Notes: generated by a model not told the origin, from the sequence alone. Positions 51,607 to 60,336 are shown, numbered from the stretch's first letter. The stretch is 62,502 bases of DNA from Xanthomarina sp035306705 (GCF_035306705.1 NZ_DATGNO010000147.1:1-62502); one strand, 5' to 3'. Numbers and translations: made by a program.

Positions 51607-53100
51607 TTATAGATACACTTGAATGGTTAATACGACCATCGTTAAAATAGTTAATAATACAACCAAGGGAATAACAAATTTCAGCCATTTATCGTAACCC
51701 ACTTTTACAATGGCTAAAGATGCCAGAATAAGTCCTGTTGGATTTATAAATGCGAATAACCCCATGCCATATTGGTAGCAATTAACGATTATTTCTCTTC
51801 CAAAACCTACAGTATCGGCTAAAGGAGACATGATAGGCATGGTTAATACAGCCATTCCAGAAGAACTTGGAATAAAGAAGGACAGCCCGCCATAAATAAA
51901 CAGCATGACGTTGGCAAAAAGACCTTTATTCATGCCTTCTGTTATATTGCTGGAATGAAACAATAAGGTGTCGCTTATAAAACCGTCTTCCATTAATACC
52001 GAAACACCTCTGGCAATCCCAATAATAATGGCAACTCCCAATAAATCTCCAGCACCTTTTACAAAAGTTTCCACGAAGTTGGCTTCCTGTATTTTTGCAA
52101 TAAATCCGATAAGTATGGCTCCAATAAAAAACACGGTTGTCATTTCAAGAAACCACCATTCTAACTGAGATACACCAATAATCATGACGATAAAACATAG
52201 AGCAAACACAAATAAAATAACACGTAGCCGTGTTGTTAATACCACTGTGGCATTTGCCGAAGTACCAAAAATAGCTTCAATTTGATCCTTTTGACTATAA
52301 ATAATGGATTTTGAAGGATCTTTTTTTACTTTATTAGCATAAATTAGAATGTAGATAATACAAATAAGTGTTCCTAAAACAAGCATAATCAGCCTTCCTG
52401 TTAATCCAGTGGTCCAGTTAATTCCGGCAGCATCTGAAGCAATAATCACACTAAACGGGTTTACGGTAGAGCACATGGTTCCAATAGAAGACCCAATATA
52501 AATAGCGGCCAATGGTACGATAGCGTCGTATTTTGCAGCTAGAAACATGGGGATTAAAATAGGGTAGAAGGCTATGGTTTCTTCGGCTAGACCAAAAGTT
52601 GTTCCTCCAATGGCCACCAAAGTAGTTACTAAAATAATGAGCACATATTCATGACCTTTCAAAGCTTTTGCCAACCAGGAAATCCCCGCATCAAAGGCTC
52701 CGGTTAAATTCATGATTCCAATGAGACCTCCAATAATCAATACAAGAAAAATAATGTCGGCCGCAGCAATAATTCCTTTAATTGGCGATTTAAAAAAGGC
52801 CAATATTCCTTGAGGTCTAGCTTCTACTTCTTGATAGGTGTTTGGAATGGAAATAGGTTTCCAAATATCGCCACTTGTAAATTTTTCTAATGGAATTTTT
52901 ATCTGTAAGCTCTCTAAAGTCTCCTGACTAGCCTCGAGGGTTTTAGTGCTTTCCAGATTGCTTCTTGTAAAGGTGTTTGTTTCTTTGTTATAGGATAGAG
53001 AATCGTATTTACCAGCTGGAATAATCCATGTTAAAAGCGCCACAGCTGCTGCAATTAGTAATAAAATTGTTTGTGCTGTTGGGAATTTAATATTTTTCAA
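51607..53100 (-). CDS. YfcC/DcuC-family carrier protein
   Basis: This 497-residue inner-membrane protein has about twelve helices. It starts with FPTAQTILLLIAAAVALLTWIIPAGKYD, the usual opening of the YfcC (C4-dicarboxylate anaerobic carrier, PF03606) group. A periplasmic segment of about 70 residues follows, then the repeated membrane core with GGTTFGLAEETIAFYPILIPMF, NPFSVIIASDAAG and FFIPSSSGMAVLTMPIMSPLAD. The NPT(G) and SSSG motifs probably form the substrate site. Family members move C4-dicarboxylates or basic amino acids. The substrate is unassigned. No partner enzyme is adjacent. Confidence 0.88.
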   Translation of the reverse strand: MKNIKFPTAQTILLLIAAAVALLTWIIPAGKYDSLSYNKETNTFTRSNLESTKTLEASQETLESLQIKIPLEKFTSGDIWKPISIPNTYQEVEARPQGILAFFKSPIKGIIAAADIIFLVLIIGGLIGIMNLTGAFDAGISWLAKALKGHEYVLIILVTTLVAIGGTTFGLAEETIAFYPILIPMFLAAKYDAIVPLAAIYIGSSIGTMCSTVNPFSVIIASDAAGINWTTGLTGRLIMLVLGTLICIIYILIYANKVKKDPSKSIIYSQKDQIEAIFGTSANATVVLTTRLRVILFVFALCFIVMIIGVSQLEWWFLEMTTVFFIGAILIGFIAKIQEANFVETFVKGAGDLLGVAIIIGIARGVSVLMEDGFISDTLLFHSSNITEGMNKGLFANVMLFIYGGLSFFIPSSSGMAVLTMPIMSPLADTVGFGREIIVNCYQYGMGLFAFINPTGLILASLAIVKVGYDKWLKFVIPLVVLLTILTMVVLTIQVYL

Positions 53101-53168
53101 ATGCGTATTATTTTAAATTGAATAAAGTTAGTCTTATTTTAGTGCCTATTTAAAAGCGAAGATATAAA

Positions 53169-53834
53169 ATGACTGCAAATATCGATAAAAGTTGGCAAGC
53201 TTTTTTAATAAATGAATTTCATGCACCTTATTTTAAAACATTAGAAGGTTTTTTAGCTAAGGAATATAGCAATCACAACTGTTTTCCTTCACAAGAAGAA
53301 ATATTCAATGCATTTAATTATTGCAATTTCAAGCATTTGAAAGTTGTTATTATAGGGCAAGATCCGTATCATGGAGAAGGGCAGGCCAATGGTTTGTGTT
53401 TTTCGGTTCATGATGGTGTTGCACACCCACCTTCCTTGAGAAATATTTTTAAAGAATTGGAACAGGATTTAGGGGTTCCGTATCCTAAAAGTGGCGATTT
53501 ATCTAAATGGGCAGAGCAAGGTGTGTTTTTATTGAATGCCACATTAACTGTAAGAAAAAGCGAGGCAGGAAGTCATCAAGATCACGGGTGGGAACAGTTT
53601 ACTGATGCTGTAATTAAGCAAATTAGTGAAAGAAAAGAGCAAGTGGTGTTTTTACTTTGGGGTGGTTTTGCTAGAAAGAAAGCGAAATTAATTGATAAGA
53701 AAAAGCATGTGGTGTTGGAATCGGGTCATCCATCTCCGTTAAGCGCCAATCGAGGTTATTGGTTTGGAAACAAACATTTTAGTAAAACTAACTCCCTGTT
53801 GGAGCAAGCTGGGCTGAAACCGATTGTGTGGTAG
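53169..53834 (+). CDS. ung: Uracil-DNA glycosylase
   Basis: It removes uracil from DNA in base-excision repair. The 221-residue family 1 enzyme has the water-activating loop GQDPYHGEGQANGLCFSV (63-80) with Asp65, the uracil-binding LLNATLTV segment, and the HPSPLSA loop with His187. All catalytic residues are intact. Its last 47 bases overlap a small convergent open frame on the other strand (53788-53970). Confidence 0.97.
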   Translation: MTANIDKSWQAFLINEFHAPYFKTLEGFLAKEYSNHNCFPSQEEIFNAFNYCNFKHLKVVIIGQDPYHGEGQANGLCFSVHDGVAHPPSLRNIFKELEQDLGVPYPKSGDLSKWAEQGVFLLNATLTVRKSEAGSHQDHGWEQFTDAVIKQISERKEQVVFLLWGGFARKKAKLIDKKKHVVLESGHPSPLSANRGYWFGNKHFSKTNSLLEQAGLKPIVW

Positions 53835-53970
53835 TTTCTGCATGAATAGCTATGGCAGGCTTTTCTTCTGTTTTCACAATGCGCTTTGAAGATTTATTGC
53901 AGCTAAAAATTAGCAATACAAAGTTTATTGCAACCAAAGAAGATAAAACTATAGTAATAGTAGAAAGCAT
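53788..53970 (-). CDS. Small single-span membrane protein (60 aa), overlaps ung 3' end
   Basis: From the ATG at 53970 the frame encodes 60 residues. One hydrophobic helix (TITIVLSSLVAINFVLLIFSC) is followed by a positively charged patch (NKSSKRIVKTEEK) and a polar Thr/Ser-rich tail. This gives a clean inside-positive single-span topology. A -7 box TAAATTTG (plus 54003-54010) ends 33 bases upstream, which supports expression. The last 47 bases run antisense to the end of ung. The family is not recognised, and the frame is short enough to be missed by gene finders. Confidence 0.6.
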   Translation of the reverse strand: MLSTITIVLSSLVAINFVLLIFSCNKSSKRIVKTEEKPAIAIHAETTTQSVSAQLAPTGS

Positions 53971-54002
53971 AGGCAATTTTTTTTGAAACTCTAAATCTTG
54001 GA

Positions 54003-54010
54003 CAAATTTA
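54003..54010 (-). promoter_or_regulatory. Candidate -7 box of the 60-aa membrane protein gene
   Basis: The minus-strand reading of 54003-54010 is TAAATTTG, an exact TAnnTTTG. It would start transcription about 25 bases before the ATG at 53970. Confidence 0.4.
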
Positions 54011-54130
54011 AGTGTTTAGTTGTTAATAATTAAACTTTTCTTAACAAATTATTTAGATGGAGTTTTTTAATTGGGTGATTTCTAGGCTTTTTTACATAAT
54101 TTTAAGATACATTTATGTTAAAAACATGGA

Positions 54131-54985
54131 TTAAATATCGGTCACTAAATCTTTATAATCCATTGATTCCGAAATAATATTGGTGCTCATTAATTGTTTT
54201 TGAACCGTAGAGACCGTTTCTTCATCTATGGAGTTTTGAGACCATTGTGTTAAGGATAACCATTCCTGAACATCTTCAATTTTTTGATCATATCTTTTGG
54301 CAATGGTCTTATCAATGTCAGGAATATCTTTAAACCCGAGCGTCATTTCGTTAATGATGTCTAGAATGACCTTAATTTCATCTCGATATAGCTCCAGGGA
54401 CTCATTTCTAACAGCAATTACAAAACATGGCCATGGGGTTGGACAGTTCCCAATACGCCTAAAAACTCCCTGATCGACCAAAGGTTTGGTCATAAATTTT
54501 TCCCACATAAAATAATCTGCCTTGCCTTGGGTTAAACCTTCAACAGCGCCATCGAGGTCTTTAATAACTTCAAAATTCAAATCTTTATCCAAGTCCCAAT
54601 TATTGTTTTTTGCATGTATATAAGCCATTAAGTGCGATCCAGAACCATAACGACTTATTGCAGCCTTGGTGCCTTTTAATTCCTCAATGGTTTTATATTT
54701 TGAATTTTCGGCTACATGAATTCCCCAGATTAAAGGAGTTTGTACAAACGTTTGAATGATTTTACTTGGGTTTCCATCAATAATATCTTTAATAATCCCT
54801 TCGGTTAAAATAACAGCCAAGTCTATATTCCCTTTGCGTAGCGCTTTAGCCATGGCTCCAGTTCCGCTAGGATAATCGTCCCACCTTAAATTGATGCCGG
54901 CTTCTTTAAAAAGTCCTTGTTTTAAGGCTAAATACCAAGCTAAATTAAAATGCTCTGGAACTCCTCCAATATGAATCGTTTTCAT
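54131..54985 (-). CDS. Periplasmic-binding-protein-fold protein without signal peptide (NMT1/THI5-like)
   Basis: This 284-residue protein has the fold of aliphatic sulfonate/thiamine-precursor binding proteins. It begins directly with the first strand, KTIHIGGVPEHFNLAWYLALKQGLFKEAGI, and continues with WDDYPSGTGAMAKALRKGNIDLAVILTEG, LKGTKAAISRYGSGSHLMAYI and GKADYFMWEKFMT. There is no signal peptide or lipobox, and no ABC permease or ATPase gene is near, so it is likely a cytosolic enzyme or sensor. Yeast THI5 and MqnA/MqnD show that this fold can be catalytic. It follows the nucleoside phosphorylase gene by 46 bases and ends a four-gene operon. Confidence 0.85.
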   Translation of the reverse strand: MKTIHIGGVPEHFNLAWYLALKQGLFKEAGINLRWDDYPSGTGAMAKALRKGNIDLAVILTEGIIKDIIDGNPSKIIQTFVQTPLIWGIHVAENSKYKTIEELKGTKAAISRYGSGSHLMAYIHAKNNNWDLDKDLNFEVIKDLDGAVEGLTQGKADYFMWEKFMTKPLVDQGVFRRIGNCPTPWPCFVIAVRNESLELYRDEIKVILDIINEMTLGFKDIPDIDKTIAKRYDQKIEDVQEWLSLTQWSQNSIDEETVSTVQKQLMSTNIISESMDYKDLVTDI

Positions 54986-55004
54986 TTAAATGTTTTTGAT
55001 TTGT

Positions 55005-55021
55005 ATTCCTGATGCAGGAAT
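55005..55021. repeat. Short perfect dyad ATTCCTG-atg-CAGGAAT
   Basis: Seven-base arms (55005-55011 and 55015-55021) surround a 3-base centre in the gap between the nucleoside phosphorylase and the binding-protein-fold gene. It matches the core of the dyads at 18830-18849 and 19365-19382. Confidence 0.5.
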
Positions 55022-55031
55022 TAAAAATGGT

Positions 55032-55898
55032 TTACACTAATTTATTTAAGGTGTAAGTTATTAATCTATCAACTACCGCCTTCGGGTCTTTACTAAATTC
55101 GCCTGTAGCTCTATTTGCAATAATGGCATTCAGGGAAAGTGCTTGATGACCAAGTAGTTTAGACAGGCCATAGATAACCGAGGTTTCCATTTCTAAGTTG
55201 GTAATTTTTAAACCTTCATAATTAAAACTATCCATTTTTTGATTGAGGCTAGGATCTTGCAGAGGCAATCTTAAAACACGGCCTTGAGGCCCGTAAAAAC
55301 CACCTGCTGTTGCTGTTAGGCCTTTGTGTATTAGGTCACTATCGAATTTTTCTTCAAGATTTTTACTATTTTTAATAACAATTGGTCGGGCTTTATGTGC
55401 GCTCCAATTGGTATGTTGAATAAATGCATTTTCTATATCTGGATGTACGATCTCATCAATCTTATAAAAATGAAGCATGCCATTAATATCCAAGCCATAG
55501 GTGCTCATTACAAAAGCATCTATTGGTACTTCTTTCTGCAAGGAGCCAGAAGTGCCCACCCTTATAAAATTTAGAATGGCATGTGAGTCCTTTGGCTTTC
55601 TAGTTTTAAAATCGATATTTGCCAAAGCATCCAATTCGTTTAAAACAATATCTATGTTGTCGGGACCTATTCCTGTTGATATAACGGTTAATCGTTTGCC
55701 TTTGTAAACTCCTGTATGGGTTTTAAATTCTCGTTTTTGAGTAGTAAACTCAATACTATCAAAGTGCTTGCTAATTTTCTCTACCCGATCTTGATCTCCA
55801 ACAAGAATAATATCGTGTGCTATGTTTTCTGGTTTCAAATTTAAATGATAAATACTACCATCTGGATTTAATATTAATTCTGAATTTTTAATTGACAT
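55032..55898 (-). CDS. Nucleoside phosphorylase (uridine/purine phosphorylase family)
   Basis: This 288-residue protein of the PNP/UDP (NP-I) family has the phosphate strand HDIILVGDQDRVEKISKHF (about 28-46) and the conserved ISTGIGPDNIDIVLNEL, where the family normally has a GIG/GMG motif. It also has FIRVGTSGSLQ, which contains the GTSG(A/S)LQ phosphate/ribose motif, and TNLEMETSVIYGLSKLLGH, which includes the ribose-binding Glu-Met-Glu. The length is slightly above the 250 residues typical of Udp. It splits a nucleoside with phosphate in the cytosol. The base specificity cannot be told. It overlaps the DUF1835 gene by 11 bases. Confidence 0.9.
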   Translation of the reverse strand: MSIKNSELILNPDGSIYHLNLKPENIAHDIILVGDQDRVEKISKHFDSIEFTTQKREFKTHTGVYKGKRLTVISTGIGPDNIDIVLNELDALANIDFKTRKPKDSHAILNFIRVGTSGSLQKEVPIDAFVMSTYGLDINGMLHFYKIDEIVHPDIENAFIQHTNWSAHKARPIVIKNSKNLEEKFDSDLIHKGLTATAGGFYGPQGRVLRLPLQDPSLNQKMDSFNYEGLKITNLEMETSVIYGLSKLLGHQALSLNAIIANRATGEFSKDPKAVVDRLITYTLNKLV

Positions 55899-56829
55899 TT
55901 AATGATGTTTTAATTAATTTATTTGATTTGCTACAATATGAAAAATCCAAACGATTAACACCTCCATATATGAGGTTGTTATTGATTTCACGCGAAAAAT
56001 TGTAGCTACCTATCAAGGCTTCATAACCTTTTCTATTTAATGTAATTTTATTAGCCTCTTCTGTATAGAAGATTTTTAGTAAACGGATAAGTCTCTGGAT
56101 TTGCATGTCCGAGTACCCGTAATAACCCTGATAATTTAAGATGTAACCCATAAGCTGGTTCTTGGATCTGATGTTTTTTTCTTTAATTAGGGACAAGATG
56201 TTTTCTTCCAAAACTCCTAATCCAGATTTTAAATTAGGAAAACGTTCTAAATGGGCTTTTAAGCAATTGCTTAAATATTTAAACGATGATTTTTGAACAA
56301 TATAGGGCTTTAATAAATTGTGATCTTGGCCGCAGTAAATATGCCATAAGGAAACTGCTAGCTCTTTATCGTCCTTAGTTAATTTTACTTTATTTTTATA
56401 ATGTTCCAATAGTTGGTTTGTTGCTAATTCATACAGACCCTTTAAATCGGTTTCTCCTTTAACTCTTCCGCTACAAACCAAATAGAGTGGAAGCTTTACT
56501 TGTTTTTCATGTAATAGATTAATAACAGCCAGCAGATTGATGTGGCAAAACAAATCGTATTCAAACCAAAGAACGACTTCTTGATAGGCGTCTAAATCGT
56601 TTAAAATATGCAGTTCTTCTTTAACCTCGGACTCGTTGATTTCTATCTGATAAAATTTGTTTAAAAAATCCTTTCTTTTTTTATAAAACTCCTTGTTATC
56701 AATGGCGCTGGTTGTAGGTCCTTCACATAACATTTCCTGCCAGGTTAGTATATCTCCGGCTATATCGAGGTCGTGTAAGTAATTTGTTAGAATCGCCCCG
56801 TTTGTAATATGTAAAATTTTACGATCCAT
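55888..56829 (-). CDS. DUF1835-domain protein
   Basis: This 313-residue protein begins ILHITNGAILTNYLHDLDIAGDILTWQEMLCEGPT, the typical DUF1835 opening: a nucleotide-binding-like strand and then GDIL.W...L.EGP. A long helical region and a winged-helix-like C-terminal part follow (NQLMGYILNYQGYYGYSDMQIQRLIRLLKI, then ITLNRKGYEALIG). No catalytic motif is certain. The start shares one base with the SUI1 gene stop (TAATG) and the end overlaps the phosphorylase by 11 bases, so the products are made together. The family function is unknown. Confidence 0.85.
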   Translation of the reverse strand: MDRKILHITNGAILTNYLHDLDIAGDILTWQEMLCEGPTTSAIDNKEFYKKRKDFLNKFYQIEINESEVKEELHILNDLDAYQEVVLWFEYDLFCHINLLAVINLLHEKQVKLPLYLVCSGRVKGETDLKGLYELATNQLLEHYKNKVKLTKDDKELAVSLWHIYCGQDHNLLKPYIVQKSSFKYLSNCLKAHLERFPNLKSGLGVLEENILSLIKEKNIRSKNQLMGYILNYQGYYGYSDMQIQRLIRLLKIFYTEEANKITLNRKGYEALIGSYNFSREINNNLIYGGVNRLDFSYCSKSNKLIKTSLNVN

Positions 56830-57161
56830 TATCCACCAACACGTTTCACTTGAAATCCTTTTTCCTTGAGGATTTCCATTATTTTATCCCTATAATCTCC
56901 TTGAATAATAATTTTATCATCTTTAAAACTTCCCCCAACACTTAAAGTTGTTTTAATTTCTTTGGCCAGGGCTTTAAAGTCTTCAACAGCTCCCGTATAC
57001 CCATCTAGAATGGTAATGGGTTTTCCTTTTCGTTTTTCATATTTACAAAGTATCGGCTCGTCTTGAATCCATAAACCAGTAGCTTCATCAGGATTTTTAT
57101 CCGTAGAAGGGTCTGGAGTGTGGTCTGGAAAGAGGTTCTTTAATTGGTCTTGTAAATCCAT
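56829..57161 (-). CDS. SUI1/YciH-family translation initiation factor-like protein
   Basis: This 110-residue protein has a 35-residue polar N-terminal region and a SUI1 (eIF1/YciH) domain: KYEKRKGKPITILDGYTG, KALAKEIKTTLSVGGSFKDDKIIIQGDYRDKI and GFQVKRVGG. The GG..K...I.iQGd pattern is the family hallmark. YciH homologues can influence start-codon fidelity on the ribosome but are not essential in bacteria. It is the first gene of the operon DUF1835 / nucleoside phosphorylase / binding-protein fold, coupled by a one-base overlap. Confidence 0.93.
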   Translation of the reverse strand: MDLQDQLKNLFPDHTPDPSTDKNPDEATGLWIQDEPILCKYEKRKGKPITILDGYTGAVEDFKALAKEIKTTLSVGGSFKDDKIIIQGDYRDKIMEILKEKGFQVKRVGG

Positions 57162-57233
57162 GGTTTTTAGTTCACAGTCTCAGTAAACAGTTTCAGCCAG
57201 TATTTAAATTCTGGTTAAACTGTTTTTAAAAAC

Positions 57234-58184
57234 TTATTTTTTAATAAGACCTAATTCAATTAGTCGTTCATTTAGGAATTCGCCAGCAGTAATATCTTCA
57301 AATTGTTTTGGATTATTATCGTCTATGCAGCTTTCCAAAACATCCAATTTCATATCACTAATAGGATGCATAAAAAATGGTATGGAATAACGTGAAGTTC
57401 CCCAAAGCTCTCTAGGTGGATTGATAACTCGATGGATGGTAGATTTTAATTTGTTATTGGTATGTCTGGACAACATGTCGCCAACATTTATCATTAATTC
57501 ATCTGGTTCTGCAATGGCATCCAGCCATTCGCCGTTATGGTTTTGCACCTGCAAACCACGTCCTTGAGCGCCCATTAACAATGTAATGAGATTGATGTCT
57601 CCATGTGCAGCTGCTCGAACTGCATTTTTAGGTTCTTCCAAAATAGGAGGGTAGTGGATAGGTCTTAAAATGCTGTTTCCATTATGTATATAATTGTCGA
57701 AATAGGTTTCTTCCAAGCCTAAATGCAAGGCCAGTGCACGCAATACATATTTAGCGGTTTTCTCCAACATTCTATAGGTTTCCTTTCCGGTTTTATTGAA
57801 TTCAGGAAGTTCTTTAACTTCTACATTTTTAGGATATTCTGCCTCCAGTTTTGGATTGTTTTCAACAAATTGTCCAAAATGCCAAAACTCTTTTAAATCG
57901 CCTTCCTTTTTTCCTTTTGCGCTTTCTTTTCCAAAAGAGATATAGCCTCTTTGCCCACCAATACCTTCAATTTCATATTTTCTTTTGGTTTCAACAGGAA
58001 GAGAAAAGAATTGTTTTACTTCACTATATAGCTTATCCACTAAAGTGTCGTCTAAAAAATGACCTTTTAGGGCAACAAAGCCTATGTCTTCATAGGCTTT
58101 CCCTATTTCATCCACAAATTTTTGTTTTCGAACAGGATCGCCTGAGGTAAAATCGTTTAAATTAACGCTAGGTATATTATTCAT
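57234..58184 (-). CDS. Isopenicillin-N-synthase-like 2-oxoglutarate/Fe(II) oxygenase
   Basis: This 316-residue non-heme iron oxygenase has the N-terminal DIOX_N region (IPSVNLNDFTSGDP, GFVALKGHFLDDTLVDKLY). The facial triad is His194 and Asp196 in AAAHGDINLITLL and His251 in STIHRVINP. The co-substrate motif RYS (Arg265, Ser267) points to use of 2-oxoglutarate. Proteins of this family modify small molecules, and in bacteria many have no known substrate. A -7 box TACATTTG lies at 58213-58220 on the minus strand. It is divergent from the E1 dehydrogenase gene. Confidence 0.92.
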   Translation of the reverse strand: MNNIPSVNLNDFTSGDPVRKQKFVDEIGKAYEDIGFVALKGHFLDDTLVDKLYSEVKQFFSLPVETKRKYEIEGIGGQRGYISFGKESAKGKKEGDLKEFWHFGQFVENNPKLEAEYPKNVEVKELPEFNKTGKETYRMLEKTAKYVLRALALHLGLEETYFDNYIHNGNSILRPIHYPPILEEPKNAVRAAAHGDINLITLLMGAQGRGLQVQNHNGEWLDAIAEPDELMINVGDMLSRHTNNKLKSTIHRVINPPRELWGTSRYSIPFFMHPISDMKLDVLESCIDDNNPKQFEDITAGEFLNERLIELGLIKK

Positions 58185-58212
58185 AAGAGATTATTTTAAT
58201 AAGTGTGTCTTA

Positions 58213-58220
58213 CAAATGTA
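58213..58220 (-). promoter_or_regulatory. Candidate -7 box of the 2-oxoglutarate oxygenase gene
   Basis: On the minus strand TACATTTG is an exact TAnnTTTG, about 28 bases upstream of the ATG at 58184. No clear -33 TTG is present. Confidence 0.4.
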
Positions 58221-58267
58221 CGAAAACATTATAAAGTTTTGCACACTAAATATTTTAAGATTAACAA

Positions 58268-58295
58268 TTGAAATGCACAATAAGTAGTATATTTG
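58268..58295 (+). promoter_or_regulatory. Promoter of the E1 dehydrogenase fusion gene
   Basis: TTG (58268-58270), an exact 17-base spacer, then TATATTTG (58288-58295) is a full match to the Bacteroidota housekeeping promoter. It also rules out the TTG start codon at 58293 and supports ATG 58311. Confidence 0.75.
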
Positions 58296-58310
58296 ACAAA
58301 TATTTTTTTC

Positions 58311-60317
58311 ATGAGTACTATGCTGTCTAAACCTACAGAAATTCAATACAACAAGACAAATCTAGATTCTAATAAGTTACTGGAATTATATAGAAATATG
58401 TTGAAACCTCGATTGATAGAAGAAAAAATGCTCATTCTATTACGTCAAGGAAAAGTATCTAAATGGTTCTCAGGAATTGGCCAAGAAGCTATTTCTGTTG
58501 GAGTAACCATGTCTTTAAATAAAGATGAATATATTTTACCCATGCACCGAAACTTAGGTGTTTTTACATCTAGGGACATTCCGTTACATCGCTTATTCAG
58601 TCAGTGGCAAGGAAAAGCCAATGGTTTTACTAAAGGTCGAGATCGGTCTTTTCACTTTGGAACCCAAGAGTTCAAGATTGTGGGAATGATTTCACATTTA
58701 GGCCCGCAATTAGGAGTTGCAGATGGCATTGCCCTTGCAAGTAAATTGCAGAATAAAAACCAAGTTACCGCTGTATTTACAGGAGAAGGAGGTACTAGTG
58801 AAGGTGATTTTCATGAAGCTTTAAACGTGGCTTCCGTTTGGCAATTACCAGTTCTATTTTGTGTTGAGAATAATGGCTACGGCTTATCTACACCAACAAA
58901 CGAACAATATAATTGTAAGGATATTGCAGATCGTGCATTAGGTTACGGAATGGAATCCCATATCATTGACGGAAACAATATTATTGAAGTGTATACCAAA
59001 GTAAGGGATTTGGCAGAAAGCATTAGAAACCGTCCTCGTCCTGTATTGTTAGAATTTAAAACCTTTAGAATGCGTGGGCATGAAGAAGCTAGTGGTACCA
59101 AATATGTGCCACAGGATTTAATGGATACTTGGGCTAAAAAGGACCCTTTGGAAAACTTTCAAACCTATCTTAGGGAGGAAGGGATTTTAAGTGAAAGTCA
59201 AGAAGCTTCTTTTAGAGAGGAATTTATACAAGAAATCAATGAACATCTTCATATGGCTTTCGAGGAAGAAACCATTATCGCTAATGAAAGTGATGAATTA
59301 AATGATGTTTACAAACCATTTGATTATAAAGAAGTTGCAAAAAACTCAGAAACTAAAGAGATACGTTTAATAGATGCTATTTCTGAAGGCTTAAGACAGT
59401 CTATGGAGCGGCATGACGACCTAGTTATTATGGGTCAGGATGTGGCAGAATATGGAGGTGTTTTTAAAATAACTGAAGGGTTTGTAGAACAATTTGGAAA
59501 AGACCGTGTAAGAAATACGCCTATTTGTGAATCGGCCATTGTAGAAACCGGAATGGGCTTGTCTATTGCAGGAATGAAGAGTGTGGTAGAAATGCAATTT
59601 GCCGATTTTGTGACTTCAGGATTTAATCCGGTGGTTAATTATTTGGCAAAATCGCATTACAGATGGAATCAAGAAGCCGATGTGGTTATTAGAATGCCTT
59701 GTGGCGCTGGCGTTGCTGCTGGACCTTTCCATTCGCAAACCAACGAAGCCTGGTTTACAAAAACCCCTGGTTTAAAAGTAGTCTATCCAGCATTTCCTAT
59801 GGATGCCAAAGGCTTATTGGCAACGGCGATAAACGATCCAAATCCCGTATTGTTTTTCGAACACAAAGCCTTGTATAGAAGTATTAGACAAGAAGTTCCA
59901 ACAGACTATTTTACCTTGCCTTTTGGGAAAGCCTCACTTTTAAAAGAAGGAAACCAGGTGACCATTATTTCTTATGGAGCAGGCGTACATTGGGCCTTAG
60001 AAACACTTGATAAAAACCCTGATATTCAAGCGGACTTATTGGATTTAAGAACTTTGCAACCTTTGGATGTTGAAGCTATTTATGCTTCGGTTAAGAAAAC
60101 AGGGCGAGCCATTATTTTACAGGAAGATTCCTTATTTGGGGGTATTGCCTCAGATATTTCTTCTATGATTATGGAAAACTGTTTTGAATATTTGGATGCG
60201 CCTGTAAAGCGTGTGGCCAGTATGGAAACCCCAATTCCTTTTATTAATCAATTGGAAAGCCAATATTTAGCTAAAGGGAAGTTTGAAGCAGCTTTAAAAG
60301 ATTTATTAGCCTATTAA
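58311..60317 (+). CDS. Fused alpha/beta E1 component of a branched-chain-type 2-oxoacid dehydrogenase
   Basis: The protein has 668 residues from ATG 58311 (MSTMLSKPTE). Residues about 15-330 are the E1-alpha part: LILLRQGKVSKWFSGIGQEA, HRNLGVF and the ThDP motif GEGGTSEGDFHEALN..ENNGYG (about 158-190). From about 348 the E1-beta part begins with IRLIDAISEGLRQSM and continues GQDVAEYGGVF, MQFADFV and HSQTNEAWF. The fusion resembles the 2-oxoisovalerate dehydrogenase E1 of flavobacteria. It decarboxylates branched-chain 2-oxoacids and passes the acyl group to E2 lipoamide. E2 and E3 genes are not in the window. The strong promoter above supports the chosen start. Confidence 0.93.
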   Translation: MSTMLSKPTEIQYNKTNLDSNKLLELYRNMLKPRLIEEKMLILLRQGKVSKWFSGIGQEAISVGVTMSLNKDEYILPMHRNLGVFTSRDIPLHRLFSQWQGKANGFTKGRDRSFHFGTQEFKIVGMISHLGPQLGVADGIALASKLQNKNQVTAVFTGEGGTSEGDFHEALNVASVWQLPVLFCVENNGYGLSTPTNEQYNCKDIADRALGYGMESHIIDGNNIIEVYTKVRDLAESIRNRPRPVLLEFKTFRMRGHEEASGTKYVPQDLMDTWAKKDPLENFQTYLREEGILSESQEASFREEFIQEINEHLHMAFEEETIIANESDELNDVYKPFDYKEVAKNSETKEIRLIDAISEGLRQSMERHDDLVIMGQDVAEYGGVFKITEGFVEQFGKDRVRNTPICESAIVETGMGLSIAGMKSVVEMQFADFVTSGFNPVVNYLAKSHYRWNQEADVVIRMPCGAGVAAGPFHSQTNEAWFTKTPGLKVVYPAFPMDAKGLLATAINDPNPVLFFEHKALYRSIRQEVPTDYFTLPFGKASLLKEGNQVTIISYGAGVHWALETLDKNPDIQADLLDLRTLQPLDVEAIYASVKKTGRAIILQEDSLFGGIASDISSMIMENCFEYLDAPVKRVASMETPIPFINQLESQYLAKGKFEAALKDLLAY

Positions 60318-60336
60318 ACAAATAGATATAACAAAA

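Noticed and set aside
54131..55898. Futalosine pathway for menaquinone (MqnB and MqnA/MqnD)
   Set aside because: A nucleoside-cleaving enzyme beside a binding-protein-fold enzyme recalls this pathway, but the phosphorylase carries uridine-phosphorylase-type motifs, the other protein looks closer to NMT1/THI5, and no other mqn gene is present.
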